Positions 23,489 to 34,572 of a stretch of 64,000 nt of DNA are shown here, in pieces. Below the pieces are notes generated by a model. That model was not told where the DNA came from. It was given only the letters and a program-made list of their open reading frames with translations, and did no database searches. Each line of letters opens with the position of its first letter. Within the stretch, counting starts at the first letter, position 1. The stretch covers positions 142,352,756 through 142,416,755 of the forward strand of contig NC_068939.1 in NCBI RefSeq assembly GCF_016801865.2, given 5' to 3'. Source of the DNA: Culex pipiens pallens (lineage: Eukaryota; Arthropoda; Insecta; Diptera; Culicidae). The position numbers were made by a program, and so were the translations under genes.

Positions 23489-26099
23489 CAGGGCTGCGGA
23501 GTCGGGTCATGTTTCAAGCGACTCCGACTCCGACTCCGACTCCGGCTTTCTGAGTTAAGCCGACTCCGACTCCGACTCCGGCTCCGGCTTTCTACAAATT
23601 GATGACTCCGGCTCCGACTCCGACTCCGGCCTTCCAACTCTAGCTGACTCCGACTCCGACTCCGACTCCAGCTTTCCACAAATTGTTGACTCCGGCTCCG
23701 ACTCCGACTCCGCCACCTAATCTGTATTTAACATATTTTAAAAATTTCAATTAATCACATCACTCACATTTCAGTTCACACTTGCGCGAATAATGACATT
23801 TATGTTCGGGGTGTTTAACAAAATTATACATACGAATTATTTATACAAACAGAATGATATGGAACCATACTAAGCTTGGTAGATAAGTGTTCGTTGTTCT
23901 ATTTTACATGTTTTCAGCATTTTTGAAACAAAAATCATAAATATCTTCAGATTTAAACGCATTTTCTGCACAACAATTTTCAAAATAAATTTAAATTTTG
24001 ATGTTTGAAAAATTGGAACTTTTTATTTAACTACTTTAAATTTACATTCATTTTTTTTAAGTTTATATACTAGCTACACTAATGTTTAACTGTACTTTTT
24101 TAAATGAAATATTAAAAGAAAGTTAACCTTCATGATCGAATTGACATATAAAATCCATTTGAATAATTTTAGGCTGAAATTTTAAAGAAACACAGTAACT
24201 ATCAAAGATACGCTGGTTTTGAAATAGACAATTTTTAAAGTCAAAATTTTTAAAGCTCTTTTGAATTTATTTCAGAGGACGTACATGGAAATTGTGTGAT
24301 CCAGCCCAGTACACACTTTAAACATATAAATCATGAGAAAATTCTTATATTTGAAAAAAAAAAAATAAAATTATATCAATTATATCACCCCGATTGAGGG
24401 TATTTTAAAAAATTAGACTTGTTCAAAAATATTATTTAAGGATTCACTACACGCAAACATTTTTTGCTTCGAGTTTTTTACGGAAATTGTCATAACTCAG
24501 AATAGAAAACAGTTAGAGTCCCACTTTTTGTATTAAGTTCTGTAGAAAAGTTATGCAAAGTTTACACGACCTAAACTGATCGGATTGTTTCAAAAGTTTC
24601 TTCAAAAAGCAAAAAAAAACTTGCGAAAATTATGTTAACTTTGCATAACATTTCTACAGGACCTACCTAATACATAAAGTGGAACTTTAACTGTTTTCTT
24701 TTCAGAGTTATGACAATTTCCGTTAAAAAATTGAATCAAAAAATGTTCGCGTGTAGTGGATCCTTAAGAATCAACACTTTAAGAGAAATTGTAAATATTG
24801 AGGTAATCGATATATCTAATCAATTCAATGATTATTTCAAAAATAGTTGCAACTTTTTTTCGATATTTTCGTTTGTTTTAAATGTTTTCAGCATGTTTCG
24901 GTCCAAGTAGTAGATTGATATAATAGTTGATATTTTATTATTTTAGTTATAATGTCAATTTTACAAATTTAACATTTTTTTTTGTTAAGTACTGATAGTG
25001 AACCTTTATTTTCCTATTAACAAAAAGGATCTACTTAAAACCTAAGCAATTCTTTAGTAATATATTGACATTTAGTTGAATTAAAAGTTTGCAAAATTAA
25101 GTTTATATAAGTATTATATAGAATTTCCAGAGTTATATAAACTTTTATACTAAGAAGTTAGTAAACTTTATACTCAATCCAAATTACTTTTTTAATCGGT
25201 CAAAGATGCCTATTTGGAGTAGGGATGCTGGATTTATGGTGAATTGTCATCAAATAACTTTATTTATGTTAATTTTTCGAATGGTGTACAAACTATTTTT
25301 GTACCTTTTTTGATTTTTGTAATAGTACTTGTTATAGATCTTTTTATAGAAATCATCTTTTCATGAGCTTGTACCAAAATGTTCGGCATGAGTTTCTGTA
25401 CAAAACGTAGTACTAGGTTTCTGTCAAACTTTAAATTGTTCACATGTTTCATCACAAAATGTGCATAGGGCCCAAGGGGTGTGAATACTTATTTTACATA
25501 CTGTAAATACAAGCAAAAAGAGACAGTAAAGAACCATTTTAATATATTTTAATTTTTTGACTACACAGCCACAATTATTTACTATTTTATGAGTTATGAC
25601 ACTATAGTATAGTTTATGCAAACATTGACAAGAGAGGATTAGCAGATTATGATTCTGTGATCTTAGTGAAATAACACAATAAGAGCTTTCCAATCACAAT
25701 AGAAATGCTTCGAAAACATCATGACATCTGATAAATATCTTGACCAAAAAAATAAATTGATTATAAAAATGTCAACGCAGTGCACGCGATTCAATAAATA
25801 AATTTAAAAAATGGAAATTAACCTGAATTATAACAAATATTGAACAATAAATAAGTTCAGAAATTATATAAAATATTTTGACAACTCCGACTCCAGCTCC
25901 GACTCCGGGTCAATCAGAAATCTACGACTCCGGCTCCGACTCCGACTCCAGCTCATAAAATTTAGCCGACTCCGACTCCGACTCCGACTCCAGCTATTCG
26001 AGTTTTAACGACTCCGACTCCGACTCCGACTCCAGGTCCCCAAAAAGACCCGACTCCACCGACTCCGGCTCCGACTCCGACTCCGACTCCACAGCCCTG
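23489..26099. mobile_element. hAT-like element with GACTCC-repeat subterminal regions
   Basis: The ends CAGGGCTGCGGAGTC and (inverted) CAGGGCTGTGGAGTC with the perfect 8-bp duplication ACCACAGG (23481-23488 and 26100-26107) define a 2.6-kb hAT superfamily element. About 230 bp at each end is an array of the hexamer GACTCC/GGCTCC. Both arrays read GACTCC on the + strand, so they are direct although the tips are inverted. The AT-rich middle has no transposase but contains a foldback at 24436-24767. Ser-Arg or Glu-Ser-like and Gly-Val repeat frames here are translations of the hexamer. Confidence 0.87.
24436..24767. repeat. Foldback of about 330 bp inside the GACTCC element
   Basis: TTAAGGATTCACTACACGC at left is inverted at right (GCGTGTAGTGGATCCTTAA), and the arms stay alignable for about 140 bp (shared AACGGAAATTGTCATAACTC). 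The centre is near 24600. Confidence 0.7.
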
Positions 26100-26675
26100 A
26101 CCACAGGTATGTACACCACACCAGCTTCGGAGAGACACTTTTCCTGGCCCCGGGTCCAGCCAACAATCTGGATGGACTCGCCCCGGATGGCTGCTGATGT
26201 CGCGACCGGTGTATGATCGAACCGAGATTGCAAACTTACAACCAGTCAACGACGCGCACAGAACACGAGGGGCGAGGGGTGGCACAGGACGAAATATTGC
26301 TTTTGATGTACGCAAATAATTGGCCACCCACAATATAGTTGATGGTGCGAGGTCAGTACCTGGAAGGGTACCGCGAGCTGCTTTTTCGAGAGTGAAAACA
26401 AGCGCGAGTTGACTCGCGCAGTAATGGCATGGCAAGTATCGCAGTAACAGCGATGGAATTATATCAACATTTTGTTCTTGTCTAGACGTGGTGATGGAAC
26501 GATTGAATTTGTCTATCAAACATGCTCAATGATACCTTTTTAAGAGGATGCTTGTTTCAATATTTCTTTATGAATGTTTTGATTTGACCATTTCAAAACA
26601 TTGTAAATTTACGAAAATTTCAATTAATCTGCTTAAACTTAACGCAAAAATGTGTGATTTCGTCGCCGTCATGCA

Positions 26676-27086
26676 TTTTGGGCCAAATTGAGTGAAGAAC
26701 GCCATTTTGTGCAGCTCACAATGCCTCACCTTTTGACCTCCACAGATCCTCAAAACTCGATTTCAATCCTGAGATATTCAACGAAATCCGAAAAAACTTC
26801 GTGCATTTTTGTCACTTTATGAAAGTAGTTTCAATCTTGTCGTGCTATCTTGTCACTCCCTGAAAATTGATCTAAGTGCGACAACTGGCCAAAGGGATTT
26901 CAGGTCCGAACGCGTTTGACGCACGTACAAGTTAGACTACCGTAAACATTTGTAATCATAACTCGGGACTCCAGCAACCAACTTCAACCAAACTTCGGGA
27001 CAATGCACAGAATGGTCAGCCAAACAAAACGTGGTTGTTATTGTTTACATTGCGTGCTTTCATTTTTGTTTACTCAAGGTCAAACA
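26676..27086 (+). repeat. Interspersed repeat of about 410 bp, copy 1
   Basis: Closely matches 32280-32692 in the same orientation (shared GCCATTTTGTGCAGCTCACA, CGTGCATTTTTGTCACTTT and AACTCGGGACTCCAGCAACC). It ends near GTCAAACATTAAAA, a word also at about 34950. No coding frame shared. Confidence 0.75.
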
Positions 27087-28124
27087 TTAAAATGCGCTTT
27101 ACTCGGAATGTCGACGTCGAAGTGAGAAAAGAGAAAAAGGCTGGTACAAATTTTATTTAAGTTTCTGTCACCCCTCTTTTTATTCGCAAAAAATGTTTTT
27201 TTTTTCAAAATGTTTCTGTTTTCAATGGGATATAAAGTGCAATCAACTGAAATAAATTTAATATGCATTTCTCTGCGTAAAGAATCATTTTAAGCATGTT
27301 TGGATTGATTCCAAAATGTTTTGAATTGAAATGATTTTTCGATGCACAAAACCGCGAAATGTTTCTTTTTGCTTTTTTTGTTTTTCGTATACTATTACAT
27401 TTTTTCACTGTTGAAAACAAATGATTTCATATTATTTGTAAGGGTGTTTAATTTTTTTCCAAATAATTTTTTCACCGAAGTGTTGAAATTCTGGCTTGTA
27501 ATTTCAAATATTATTTACTTTTTATTCCCCCCCCCCCCCTCCCAAATTTTTCCGGTAAGAATGAACTTTGAATAATGTTCGAATTGGCCTTACAGAGATT
27601 TATTAATAATTTAAAAGGCACAATCACAATAACGTTCTTTCACGTTCATTTTGAAATGTTGTGTAATAAAGATAAAATGATCATGTGTTATTACATGTTT
27701 TTCAACTTCATATTGTATTTTACTCAAATGAGTTCCAACATACCTGTTAAAAATATGGTTGATTGCTTGAGTTGAATTTAATATAATCAAAATCATGAGC
27801 AACTAAACAAATTATTTATAATTTCGCGGTACAAATCAAATTTCACGAATAAAAAACTATCTTTGCAATAATTATAGTTCATGAATCCGTTCATTAATCC
27901 TAAATAAGAAATCTAATTCATCAGCAATTCCATACGGGAAATTAACTCAAAATTGTTCATAATTGGTCTGGACGGTCTTAGCTCAAATAGTAACACACAT
28001 ATTTTTTATCAGTTCATTAGGGTAGTCCCAACCAAGATAGGAAGGATCCAAAAAAATAAAATTTTCTAAAAATATTCACCATACAATACATCTTTTCATG
28101 ACAAAAATTTGGTACCCAAATAAT
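27087..28124. other. AT-rich intronic DNA
   Basis: A C-run at about 27528-27540. No element or exon recognised. Confidence 0.4.
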
Positions 28125-28470
28125 ACAGAGGTTACAAAGAGACGAGTTGTTCCTTTTAATTCCGCTATATATTTTTAATATCTTGACAGATACGTATTTC
28201 GTCTACTACTTGCAGACTTCATCAGTGTTCTGTTCTCGACTGAAGGTTCATCGCTGGTGTATCCGTATTTGTAGTTACTGTAGGTACTACCTCCTCGTTC
28301 TTCTTTTGTGCCTGTATAGGTAACAGCTTAAACAGCCACGTTGAGCCGTTACCTGAATCCTTGTTGAGTAAACGTTTGTTGCCTGCCTTGAAGATTTCCA
28401 AACTTTCGGCGACAGCCAGCTTCGATGGGTTTGTTATGTGTCTTAAGATGACCGCGTCGCTAGTACAGAG
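28125..28470 (-). mobile_element. Likely Penelope-like element 3' fragment with ribozyme-like motif
   Basis: Read on the minus strand, an open frame ending at 28222 carries a stretch that includes SDAVILRHITNPSKLAVAES, which resembles to me the distal end of a retroelement protein with a GIY-YIG-type C-terminus, as in Penelope-like elements. That resemblance is weak. The hammerhead-like motif at 28185-28230 begins a few bases inside the end of the frame and is followed by an AT-rich tail to about 28125. The first codons of the open frame (about 28466-28485) belong to a neighbouring repeat, so the fragment is 5'-truncated at about 28465. Confidence 0.5.
28185..28230 (-). ncRNA. Hammerhead-ribozyme-like motif
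   Basis: On the minus strand CTGATGA (28225-28219) is followed by a hairpin with GTCT/AGAC as stem, then GAAA (28200-28197), then TACGTA as a minimal stem III, then TC as the would-be cleavage site (after 28189), then TGT, which pairs with ACA just before CTGATGA (stem I). All conserved core bases are present. One extra A lies between CTGATGA and stem II, and stem I is only 3 bp. Penelope-like elements are known to carry such minimal hammerheads in their terminal repeats. Confidence 0.5.
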
Positions 28471-28935
28471 GTTATTCTCCGCCAACTCACCCAGCAGTTG
28501 CCCCGACCCCTCTTAGATTTGCGTGAAACTTTGTCCTAAGGGGTAACTTTTGTCCCTGATTACGAATCCGAGGTCCGTTTTTTGATATCTCGTGACGGAA
28601 GGGCGGTACGACCCATTCCATTTTTGAGCATGCGAAAAAAGAGGCGTTTTCAATAATTTGCAGCCTAAAACGGTGATGAGATAGGAATTTGGTGTCAAAG
28701 TGAATTTTATGTAAAATTAGACGGCCGATTTGTTGGCGTACTCAGAATTCCGAGAAAACGTATTTTTCATCGAGAAAAAAATTTTCTTTTGAAAATTTCG
28801 TGTTTTTTCTAACATTACAGGGAAATTTTTTAGAGTGTAATAATGTTCTACAAAGTTGTAGAGCAGTTACAAATTACAATTACAAAAAAATTGATTTATA
28901 GCCATAAGGGGTTTGCTTAGAAACGTGAGTGAGTT
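28470..28935 (+). repeat. Interspersed repeat with CCAACTCAC start, copy 1
   Basis: Close to 61588-62160 (shared GTGAAACTTTGTCCTAAGGG, CACGAATCCGAGGTCCG-like words, GGCGTACTCAGAATTCCG and ATGTTCTACAAAGTTGTAGA) and more distantly to 60815-61205. Function unknown and non-coding. Confidence 0.75.
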
Positions 28936-29879
28936 GGTAGAAAATTACCCACAGCCATTTTACATAAGAAATTTTCGCTTGAACGCGCGTTTTTTAAATG
29001 TATCTTTTAATTCTTCTAATGAACTTCTCTAATTTTTAAATATGTTTTGTATAAATTTCTTTGGAATCCGGTAACACATTTTCAGACTCCGATCCGATAT
29101 CACATTTTCAGACTTAGGCTTTTTGAACTAGACACGGTCAAAACGATGTTTAAAAGTTTCATAAGTCCTATTCAAATGTTTGGCTAAATTTTTCGATAAA
29201 AAAAAACATGTTTTTCAAATTGTTCCGGGAAAAAATATTTTTTGGAATCTCCTTTACTGAACTTGGGTTTCTTGCAAGTTGTTCGATTCTATTCACCATT
29301 TCAGGAAGAGGTTAAACTTGATTTATATAAAGTTCCGCTCGGTTAAAAAGTGAGGCTGACTTCATTTTTCTTTTTAAATTGTTGATCAAAACCCAATAAT
29401 GAACAATTCGAAAATTTTGAAAATTGTCGGTAATTTTGGCAATAATTGAAAATTTCGTGTTGCCAAAAACGGATGGTACTGTATATCTGAAATCCTTTTA
29501 TCCCCAGCGGATAAAATCTAACACTTTTATTTTTTCTGTACATTGAGTTTTTAATATTGTTTAAACATTTCTCATTTAGAAAAACAACCATTATATGTGA
29601 TAGATTCTCGTTAAATATTAAAAAAAAATCTGATTGTTTGATAACTCATCGTTAGGTTTGGAAGACAAATTTTGACCATTTATAATCGCAAATAGCAAAA
29701 TGAAGCGCTCTAGAAACTATTCCTGCACAAACTCTTGGATTGTTTGAAATCCTTTAAACTAGTGTAACTTTAATCATATTTTTAAGCACTTGGTTAGATT
29801 TTAAAGCAGTTTTGAGTTTGGGTCATACAAATTTCAGCTTTTTGTTTGACCTTATTTCACCCCTGATCACCGCAATCAT
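28936..29879. other. AT-rich intronic DNA, nothing recognised
   Basis: No repeat borders or exon found. Confidence 0.35.
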
Positions 29880-30112
29880 CAAATCTAATCTAATCTAATC
29901 TAACACAAACGCAGCCAGTCCGATGAAAGCATGCTGGAAAGTCTTGTGATTTGATTACGCCCCAAGCACTTGTCTTGTCATTATTAATAATTGCAATACA
30001 TCCGGGATCACTCGAAAATGTAATTTGAAAAAGAAAGCGGCCAGCACTACTGCGATGTGTTTACCGTACAGAGGGTTCTGATCATGGATCACATTTCACA
30101 GAACCCCTGATA
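29880..30112 (-). mobile_element. Non-LTR-like 3' end with (GATTA)n tail, minus copy
   Basis: The inverse of this stretch ends in tandem GATTAGATTA units and shares AGCGGCCAG/CTGGCCGCTTT, TGGGGCGTAAT-like and GACTGGCTGCG words with 44388-44650. The simple tail and differing left ends fit 5'-truncated copies of a non-LTR element or a dependent SINE-like unit. Confidence 0.6.
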
Positions 30113-31455
30113 ACGGCAAGAAAAAAAAACTATGTTTTTGTTTCATTTCGAAGTTATGTGATAAACATTTAAATCCATGAATTTTTTTAAGTGTAACTTA
30201 CTTTCCTGAATTTTCAACTCTTGTGATATTTCTCCTTGAGTTCTTTCAATCAATCTAGCTCGCATCCTGTTTAAGCCAGTACCACTAATGATCACCAAAG
30301 GTGCGAACTTCTGAACAGAGGCCTTCAATTTTCATCCGGTTGCTGATACTAACATAATAATCTTAAAAAAAGCTTACTTTTTTACTATTCTAACAAATTA
30401 AAACCGTTCCAAGAGCGCGTTTGCCTTCCGAATTAGAGCAGCACTCACCGCGGGTCTCAATTATCACCTTGCCTTGAACACGCGATGAGCGTCATTAGAC
30501 TCTCCGGGGGTTTATCGCATGGCTGAAAATTAGAACAGTTCTGCACTGCCAGACATCACGTAGATCTGCTCTGATCTCAACTCGAGACTGCACTCAACAC
30601 GGAGGGAAATTTTCAACCTTTATTCGCTGACCAAACTCCGGACATTACCGTTTCTCTCCCGGGGTCCCAAAGCTTTTAAGATGCCAAACAGAGATCTACT
30701 TTCACCGTCAATTAGGACCCGGGCCAGCCCCCCTCCTCTGACGATGGAATCGGAACCCCACACACTCCCGTGTAGAACCAATTCGTACGTCACGCTTGTC
30801 ACGCGCACTCCCCTCTCGGAGGTCGTCCTCCGGCGGAGGTAGCAACACTTACCGATCAAAATACGGCCATTTCTCCGCTGAATGGGTGGACCTCTCTAAT
30901 TGCCAGCCATCAAGCTCATAGGTGGCACACGGGGGTTGCACCTGTGTTATGCCAAGGAGTCTCGTCTATTGACGGTCGACCGCCACAAATGGATCTGCCT
31001 TTGTGAGTTCGCACCGAGGCTGAAATCGATATGTCTACCGCAGCTGATGCTGATCCCCGGGGACGACAACAATGGGTCACTGCCAGGCATCAGATCGTCG
31101 CCACGGGGTCGGGGGCTTAAAAGCATTTCTAATACAAAACCCCGATTACCGAATTTGTTCGCCATTGTTCGGGTCGGGGAGTTAAATTAAATTTTGATTG
31201 ATTGAGCGAGCACTTTTCGGTTCGGGACGGTATTCGGAGCGTTTTCCATTCATAATCTGCTGCGTAATGGTTCGAGCGGGGCAAAGGTTGCGTACTGGTT
31301 GGTTGGTTGGGTGTGTGTGTGTTTGTGAGGTCATCCCGTAGAACGTATTGATCGGGGATTGATTCGATTGTAAGAAATTGAAAGTGGATTCAGTGAATAA
31401 CGAAGACAGTATTCTTCATAAACATCAAAGTTATTTATGGGTCATTCCATGTCAA
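30113..31455. other. Intronic DNA, GC-richer at 30420-31330
   Basis: Includes a (GGTT)n(GT)n run at about 31296-31328. No exon with Dysfusion-like coding is visible and overlapping open frames on both strands look random. Confidence 0.35.
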
Positions 31456-31463
31456 CTGCGTAC

Positions 31464-31953
31464 CAGGGTGCCCAGAAAAAATGAACCCCTGCTCCACAAG
31501 GGGAAAACGGGTTTTTGGGTTATTTTAAGCATCTGTGTAAATTTTGAGCGAAATTGGATAAGATCAACCCATTGATACCCGAGCCTAAAGTTGGTGAAAA
31601 ACATGTTTTTCATACAAAAATGACTTTTTAAAATCGCTAATAACTTTTCAGGATCGAAATTTACAGCTTTGGTATATTCTACAAAGTTGTAAAGTATTAA
31701 ATTTTCAATAAGAATCTCACTTTTGGGAATATATGGATGGAAGTAGCGCACCATGCAGACCAAACCGTAAGAAACTTGGGTTTTCCATACATTTTTTCGA
31801 TTTTTCCCATACAAACTTCACCTCCGAGTATCAATGGGTAAATGTTGACCAATATTGCTCATATTTGGCCTAGAGTCCTAAAATAGGTCAAGGAACAATA
31901 TTCAGCTTGTGGAGCGAGGTTTTGAATAAAAGTCTCATATTCTGGGCACCCTA
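31464..31953. mobile_element. 490-bp hAT-like MITE inserted in another repeat
   Basis: The ends CAGGGTGCCCAGAA and (inverted) TAGGGTGCCCAGAA, with the 8-bp duplication CTGCGTAC/CTGAGTAC (31456-31463 and 31954-31961, one mismatch), fit hAT. The host repeat continues on both sides (GTCATTCCATGTCAACTG at left, ACTCGACCTTCACCGA at right), and an uninterrupted inverted relative at about 62690-62752 shows the empty site. Confidence 0.85.
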
Positions 31954-32279
31954 CTGAGTACACATTTGGACTCGACCTTCACCGAATTGCACCAAACATA
32001 GAGGGAGCGTTTGTCTACACAACTCGACAATTTTGAAGTTGAAATCAGTAAACGCTTCAATTTCGCCAAGGTATTATAGATTTAGGCTCTCTGAACAATC
32101 TACAATCGACAGAATCGAATTTTAATTAATTCTCTGCCGGTAAAAAAATTGTAAATTCGGATTTATGTCGAAAAAAACGCTTTTTCGAAACTTTTCAGAA
32201 ATGCTGGTTGAATCTAGGGTAGCCTATTTTTCCCAGTAAAACCAATGCATGCAGCTTGTGCTAACTTGTCGTACGTGCG

Positions 32280-32692
32280 TTTTGGGCCAAATTGAGTTAA
32301 GAACGCCATTTTGTGCAGCTCACAATGCCTCACCTTTTGACCTTCACAGATCCCCAAAATTCGATTCCAATGTTGAGATATTCAACGAAATCCGAAATAA
32401 CTTCGTGCATTTTTGTCACTTTCCATATGAAAGTAGTTTCAATCTTGTCGTGCTATATTGTCACTCCCTGAAAATTGATGTAAGTGCGATAACTGGCCAA
32501 AGGGTTTTCAGGTCAAAACGCGTTTGACGCACGTACAAATTAGACTACCGGAAACATTTGTAATTATAACTCGGGACTCCAGCAACCAACTTCAACCAAA
32601 CTTCGAGACAATGCACATGACGGTCAGCCAAACAAAAGTGTTTGTTATTGTTTACATTGCGTGCTTACGTTTTTGTTTATTCAATGTCAAAC
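32280..32692 (+). repeat. Interspersed repeat of about 410 bp, copy 2
   Basis: Same family and orientation as 26676-27086. The short open frames 32249-32527 and 32524-32802 lie in it and have no homologous intact frame in copy 1. Confidence 0.75.
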
Positions 32693-32783
32693 CAAGGCTC
32701 CGGCGATGGCCTGATATGAGCTACCGAGCAATATGGCGTCGTTTGTTTACCAACATGAGATTGTTTGTGGACGATCCTAAAAT

Positions 32784-34572
32784 TTACTTTTTTCAAATTT
32801 AAATTCGGTTTTATTGGTGAATAATCAAGATACAATAAGTTCTTTTGAGGTACAAAACAGAGTTTTGGAGTTCCTTTCAGCTGTGTGTTACATCATAATC
32901 CATTTTGGAACAGTTATTGCTTGTAAATAAAGGTGTTACCAAGAGTAAGAAAAATTAAAAAAAAAAACTTACTAAACTTGCTAGGAAAAGGGGATAGAAA
33001 TAGAGAAATCTTAAAACTAGATCACAGTTTTTTATCCTTTATAGATGTGCTTAATCATTAATTCCCCGAGGGCTAGAAATTGCTCCGCCTTGTTACGGCA
33101 GCTCCGAAACCGCGTCATCATCTCCCCCGCGAGAGCAAAGAACTCCGGCAGGGTAAAGAGATCTTCCCCGGTGACTTCTTGCTGGGTCGCATTGCTGCTT
33201 CCGGCCGCGACCACGCTGGCAAACGATCGCCCCCAGCCAGGAGGGATCGCTGGGTTGTCCGCTGGAACCGTACGCTGGCCAGCTGCAGGAACGGCTGCAC
33301 TCGTACTTCGTTGAGGAGGGTGGGACGCTGCTGCTTTCTTCTTCCTCTTTTCCTGCTCCTCGAGGTAGGACTTGCGCGCGACGCATCCGCGGTAATTACC
33401 GGTATGGTTACCGCCGCAGTTCGCGCACTTTACGCGCGGCTTGGTTTGTTCTGCGTTTTCCCCCAAGTCCGCCTTTCGTGGCAGTGCGCACACCTCCGAG
33501 AGGTGTGACTCACCGCACTTCACGCAGCGGGGCTGGAGGTTGCAGTTCCGCGAGCCGTGGCCGAATTTCTGGCAACGGTGACATTGCGCTGCGTCCGTCG
33601 GATTTTTGGAGTAAAACCGCCAGTTTACCCAAAAACCGTCCAACGCCTTAGTCCGCCGCAGGTCTTGAATCTTGACGGTGCCGCGGTCGAAGTACAACAG
33701 GTACAGTGTGTGTGTACCTGTGACTGTTGTCTTCCGCGAGAGGACTTTTATGTCTCGCGGCGTTATTCCGGCACCCGAGAGGTGCTCCTTGAGGACGGAG
33801 GTCGGGCGGTCTTGGTACCCCTGCAAGACAATCTTTACAGCGGTCTTCTGCGCGGGGTCAAATGTGTAGAATTTGAAGTTTTTACGCTTAAATTTCTCCA
33901 CAACCAGGTCGAAGTTCTTTTGGTCAAATGTGAACACTTGCACTGACGCTTTACCTATTTTGAGGCAGTACACGAGGCCTTCCAGCTGCTCGTCAACATC
34001 GTCCGCCAACGTGTCCAAAACAAAAATTGGTGGTGGTCGTCGTTCCTTTGGAGTAATTACTTTTTTTGGCGTCGGCACTTTTTTCCGTGCACGACCATCG
34101 TCGTCGTCGTCGTCGGTAGTGCTACCGTCGGTGTTGTTGTAGCTGCTTTCCTCGTCACTCAGCCTCGCGAACTTGTTACTGGTGGGAATGTTGGCGGATG
34201 TTGAAGCGCCATCGGTCGACGGATTGCCAGAAGTAGCTGAACGGAGCCTAATAGGGCTGCGATCCTGGACGCGGTAATTAGCGTGTAGTAACTTGGGGTC
34301 GAATCCTTTGGCGCTCACACTCCCCGGCGCGATGGCGGTCGACGCGGCGTTTGTTTGTTTACCTTTTTGAACACGGCCGGTAGACGAACTTCGCGGGTTT
34401 TTCGAGGCCGCACTCGAACTGCCACGGCCACGGCCGGCCTTTGGCATGCTGCAGGAGCAAACTCGCGGCTAATCACGGTAAATTACGGCGAAAATTTTCG
34501 AAAAAAACGATGGAGCACTGAGCACTTGACTGCTGCTTGCACTCGTGCGTACACGGAGGAGATTACTTTTTT
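32784..34572 (-). mobile_element. Complete-looking jockey-type retroelement with ORF1 only
   Basis: The body 32794-34562 lies between perfect 10-bp direct repeats TTACTTTTTT (32784-32793 and 34563-34572). On the minus strand it has a 115-nt 5' UTR, an intact ORF1 (471 codons), and a 238-nt 3' UTR with AATAAAA close to its end. There is no endonuclease or reverse transcriptase ORF2. The 5' end lies upstream of ORF1, so this is not the usual 5' truncation. The ORF2 was missing from the copied RNA. It would need proteins from a relative to move. Confidence 0.85.
33032..34447 (-). CDS. Retroelement ORF1 (Gag-like, three zinc knuckles)
   Basis: An intact 471-residue protein. It has a basic, Ser-rich N-terminus (1-45) and an acidic Asp run at about 111-117. 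A globular region at about 150-285 resembles the domain that precedes zinc knuckles in jockey-clade ORF1 proteins. Three zinc knuckles follow: CX2CX4HX4C at 289-302, CX2CX3HX4C at 308-320, and CX2CX3HX6C at 341-355. A Lys-rich segment is at 366-374 and a helical C-terminal domain at about 425-471. Such proteins bind element RNA in ribonucleoprotein particles. There are no stops or frameshifts, so the copy may be young or under constraint. It lies in dysf intron 1 on the opposite strand and is not a host gene. Confidence 0.92.
   Translation of the reverse strand: MPKAGRGRGSSSAASKNPRSSSTGRVQKGKQTNAASTAIAPGSVSAKGFDPKLLHANYRVQDRSPIRLRSATSGNPSTDGASTSANIPTSNKFARLSDEESSYNNTDGSTTDDDDDDGRARKKVPTPKKVITPKERRPPPIFVLDTLADDVDEQLEGLVYCLKIGKASVQVFTFDQKNFDLVVEKFKRKNFKFYTFDPAQKTAVKIVLQGYQDRPTSVLKEHLSGAGITPRDIKVLSRKTTVTGTHTLYLLYFDRGTVKIQDLRRTKALDGFWVNWRFYSKNPTDAAQCHRCQKFGHGSRNCNLQPRCVKCGESHLSEVCALPRKADLGENAEQTKPRVKCANCGGNHTGNYRGCVARKSYLEEQEKRKKKAAASHPPQRSTSAAVPAAGQRTVPADNPAIPPGWGRSFASVVAAGSSNATQQEVTGEDLFTLPEFFALAGEMMTRFRSCRNKAEQFLALGELMIKHIYKG

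Noticed and set aside
25962..26519. 185-codon minus frame with Gly-Val repeats and Glu-Ser/Arg-Ser repeat frames
   Set aside because: Produced by the GACTCC hexamer array. Not an SR or silk-like protein.
33045..34142. Several plus-strand frames opposite ORF1
   Set aside because: Shadows of the retroelement ORF1 on the minus strand.
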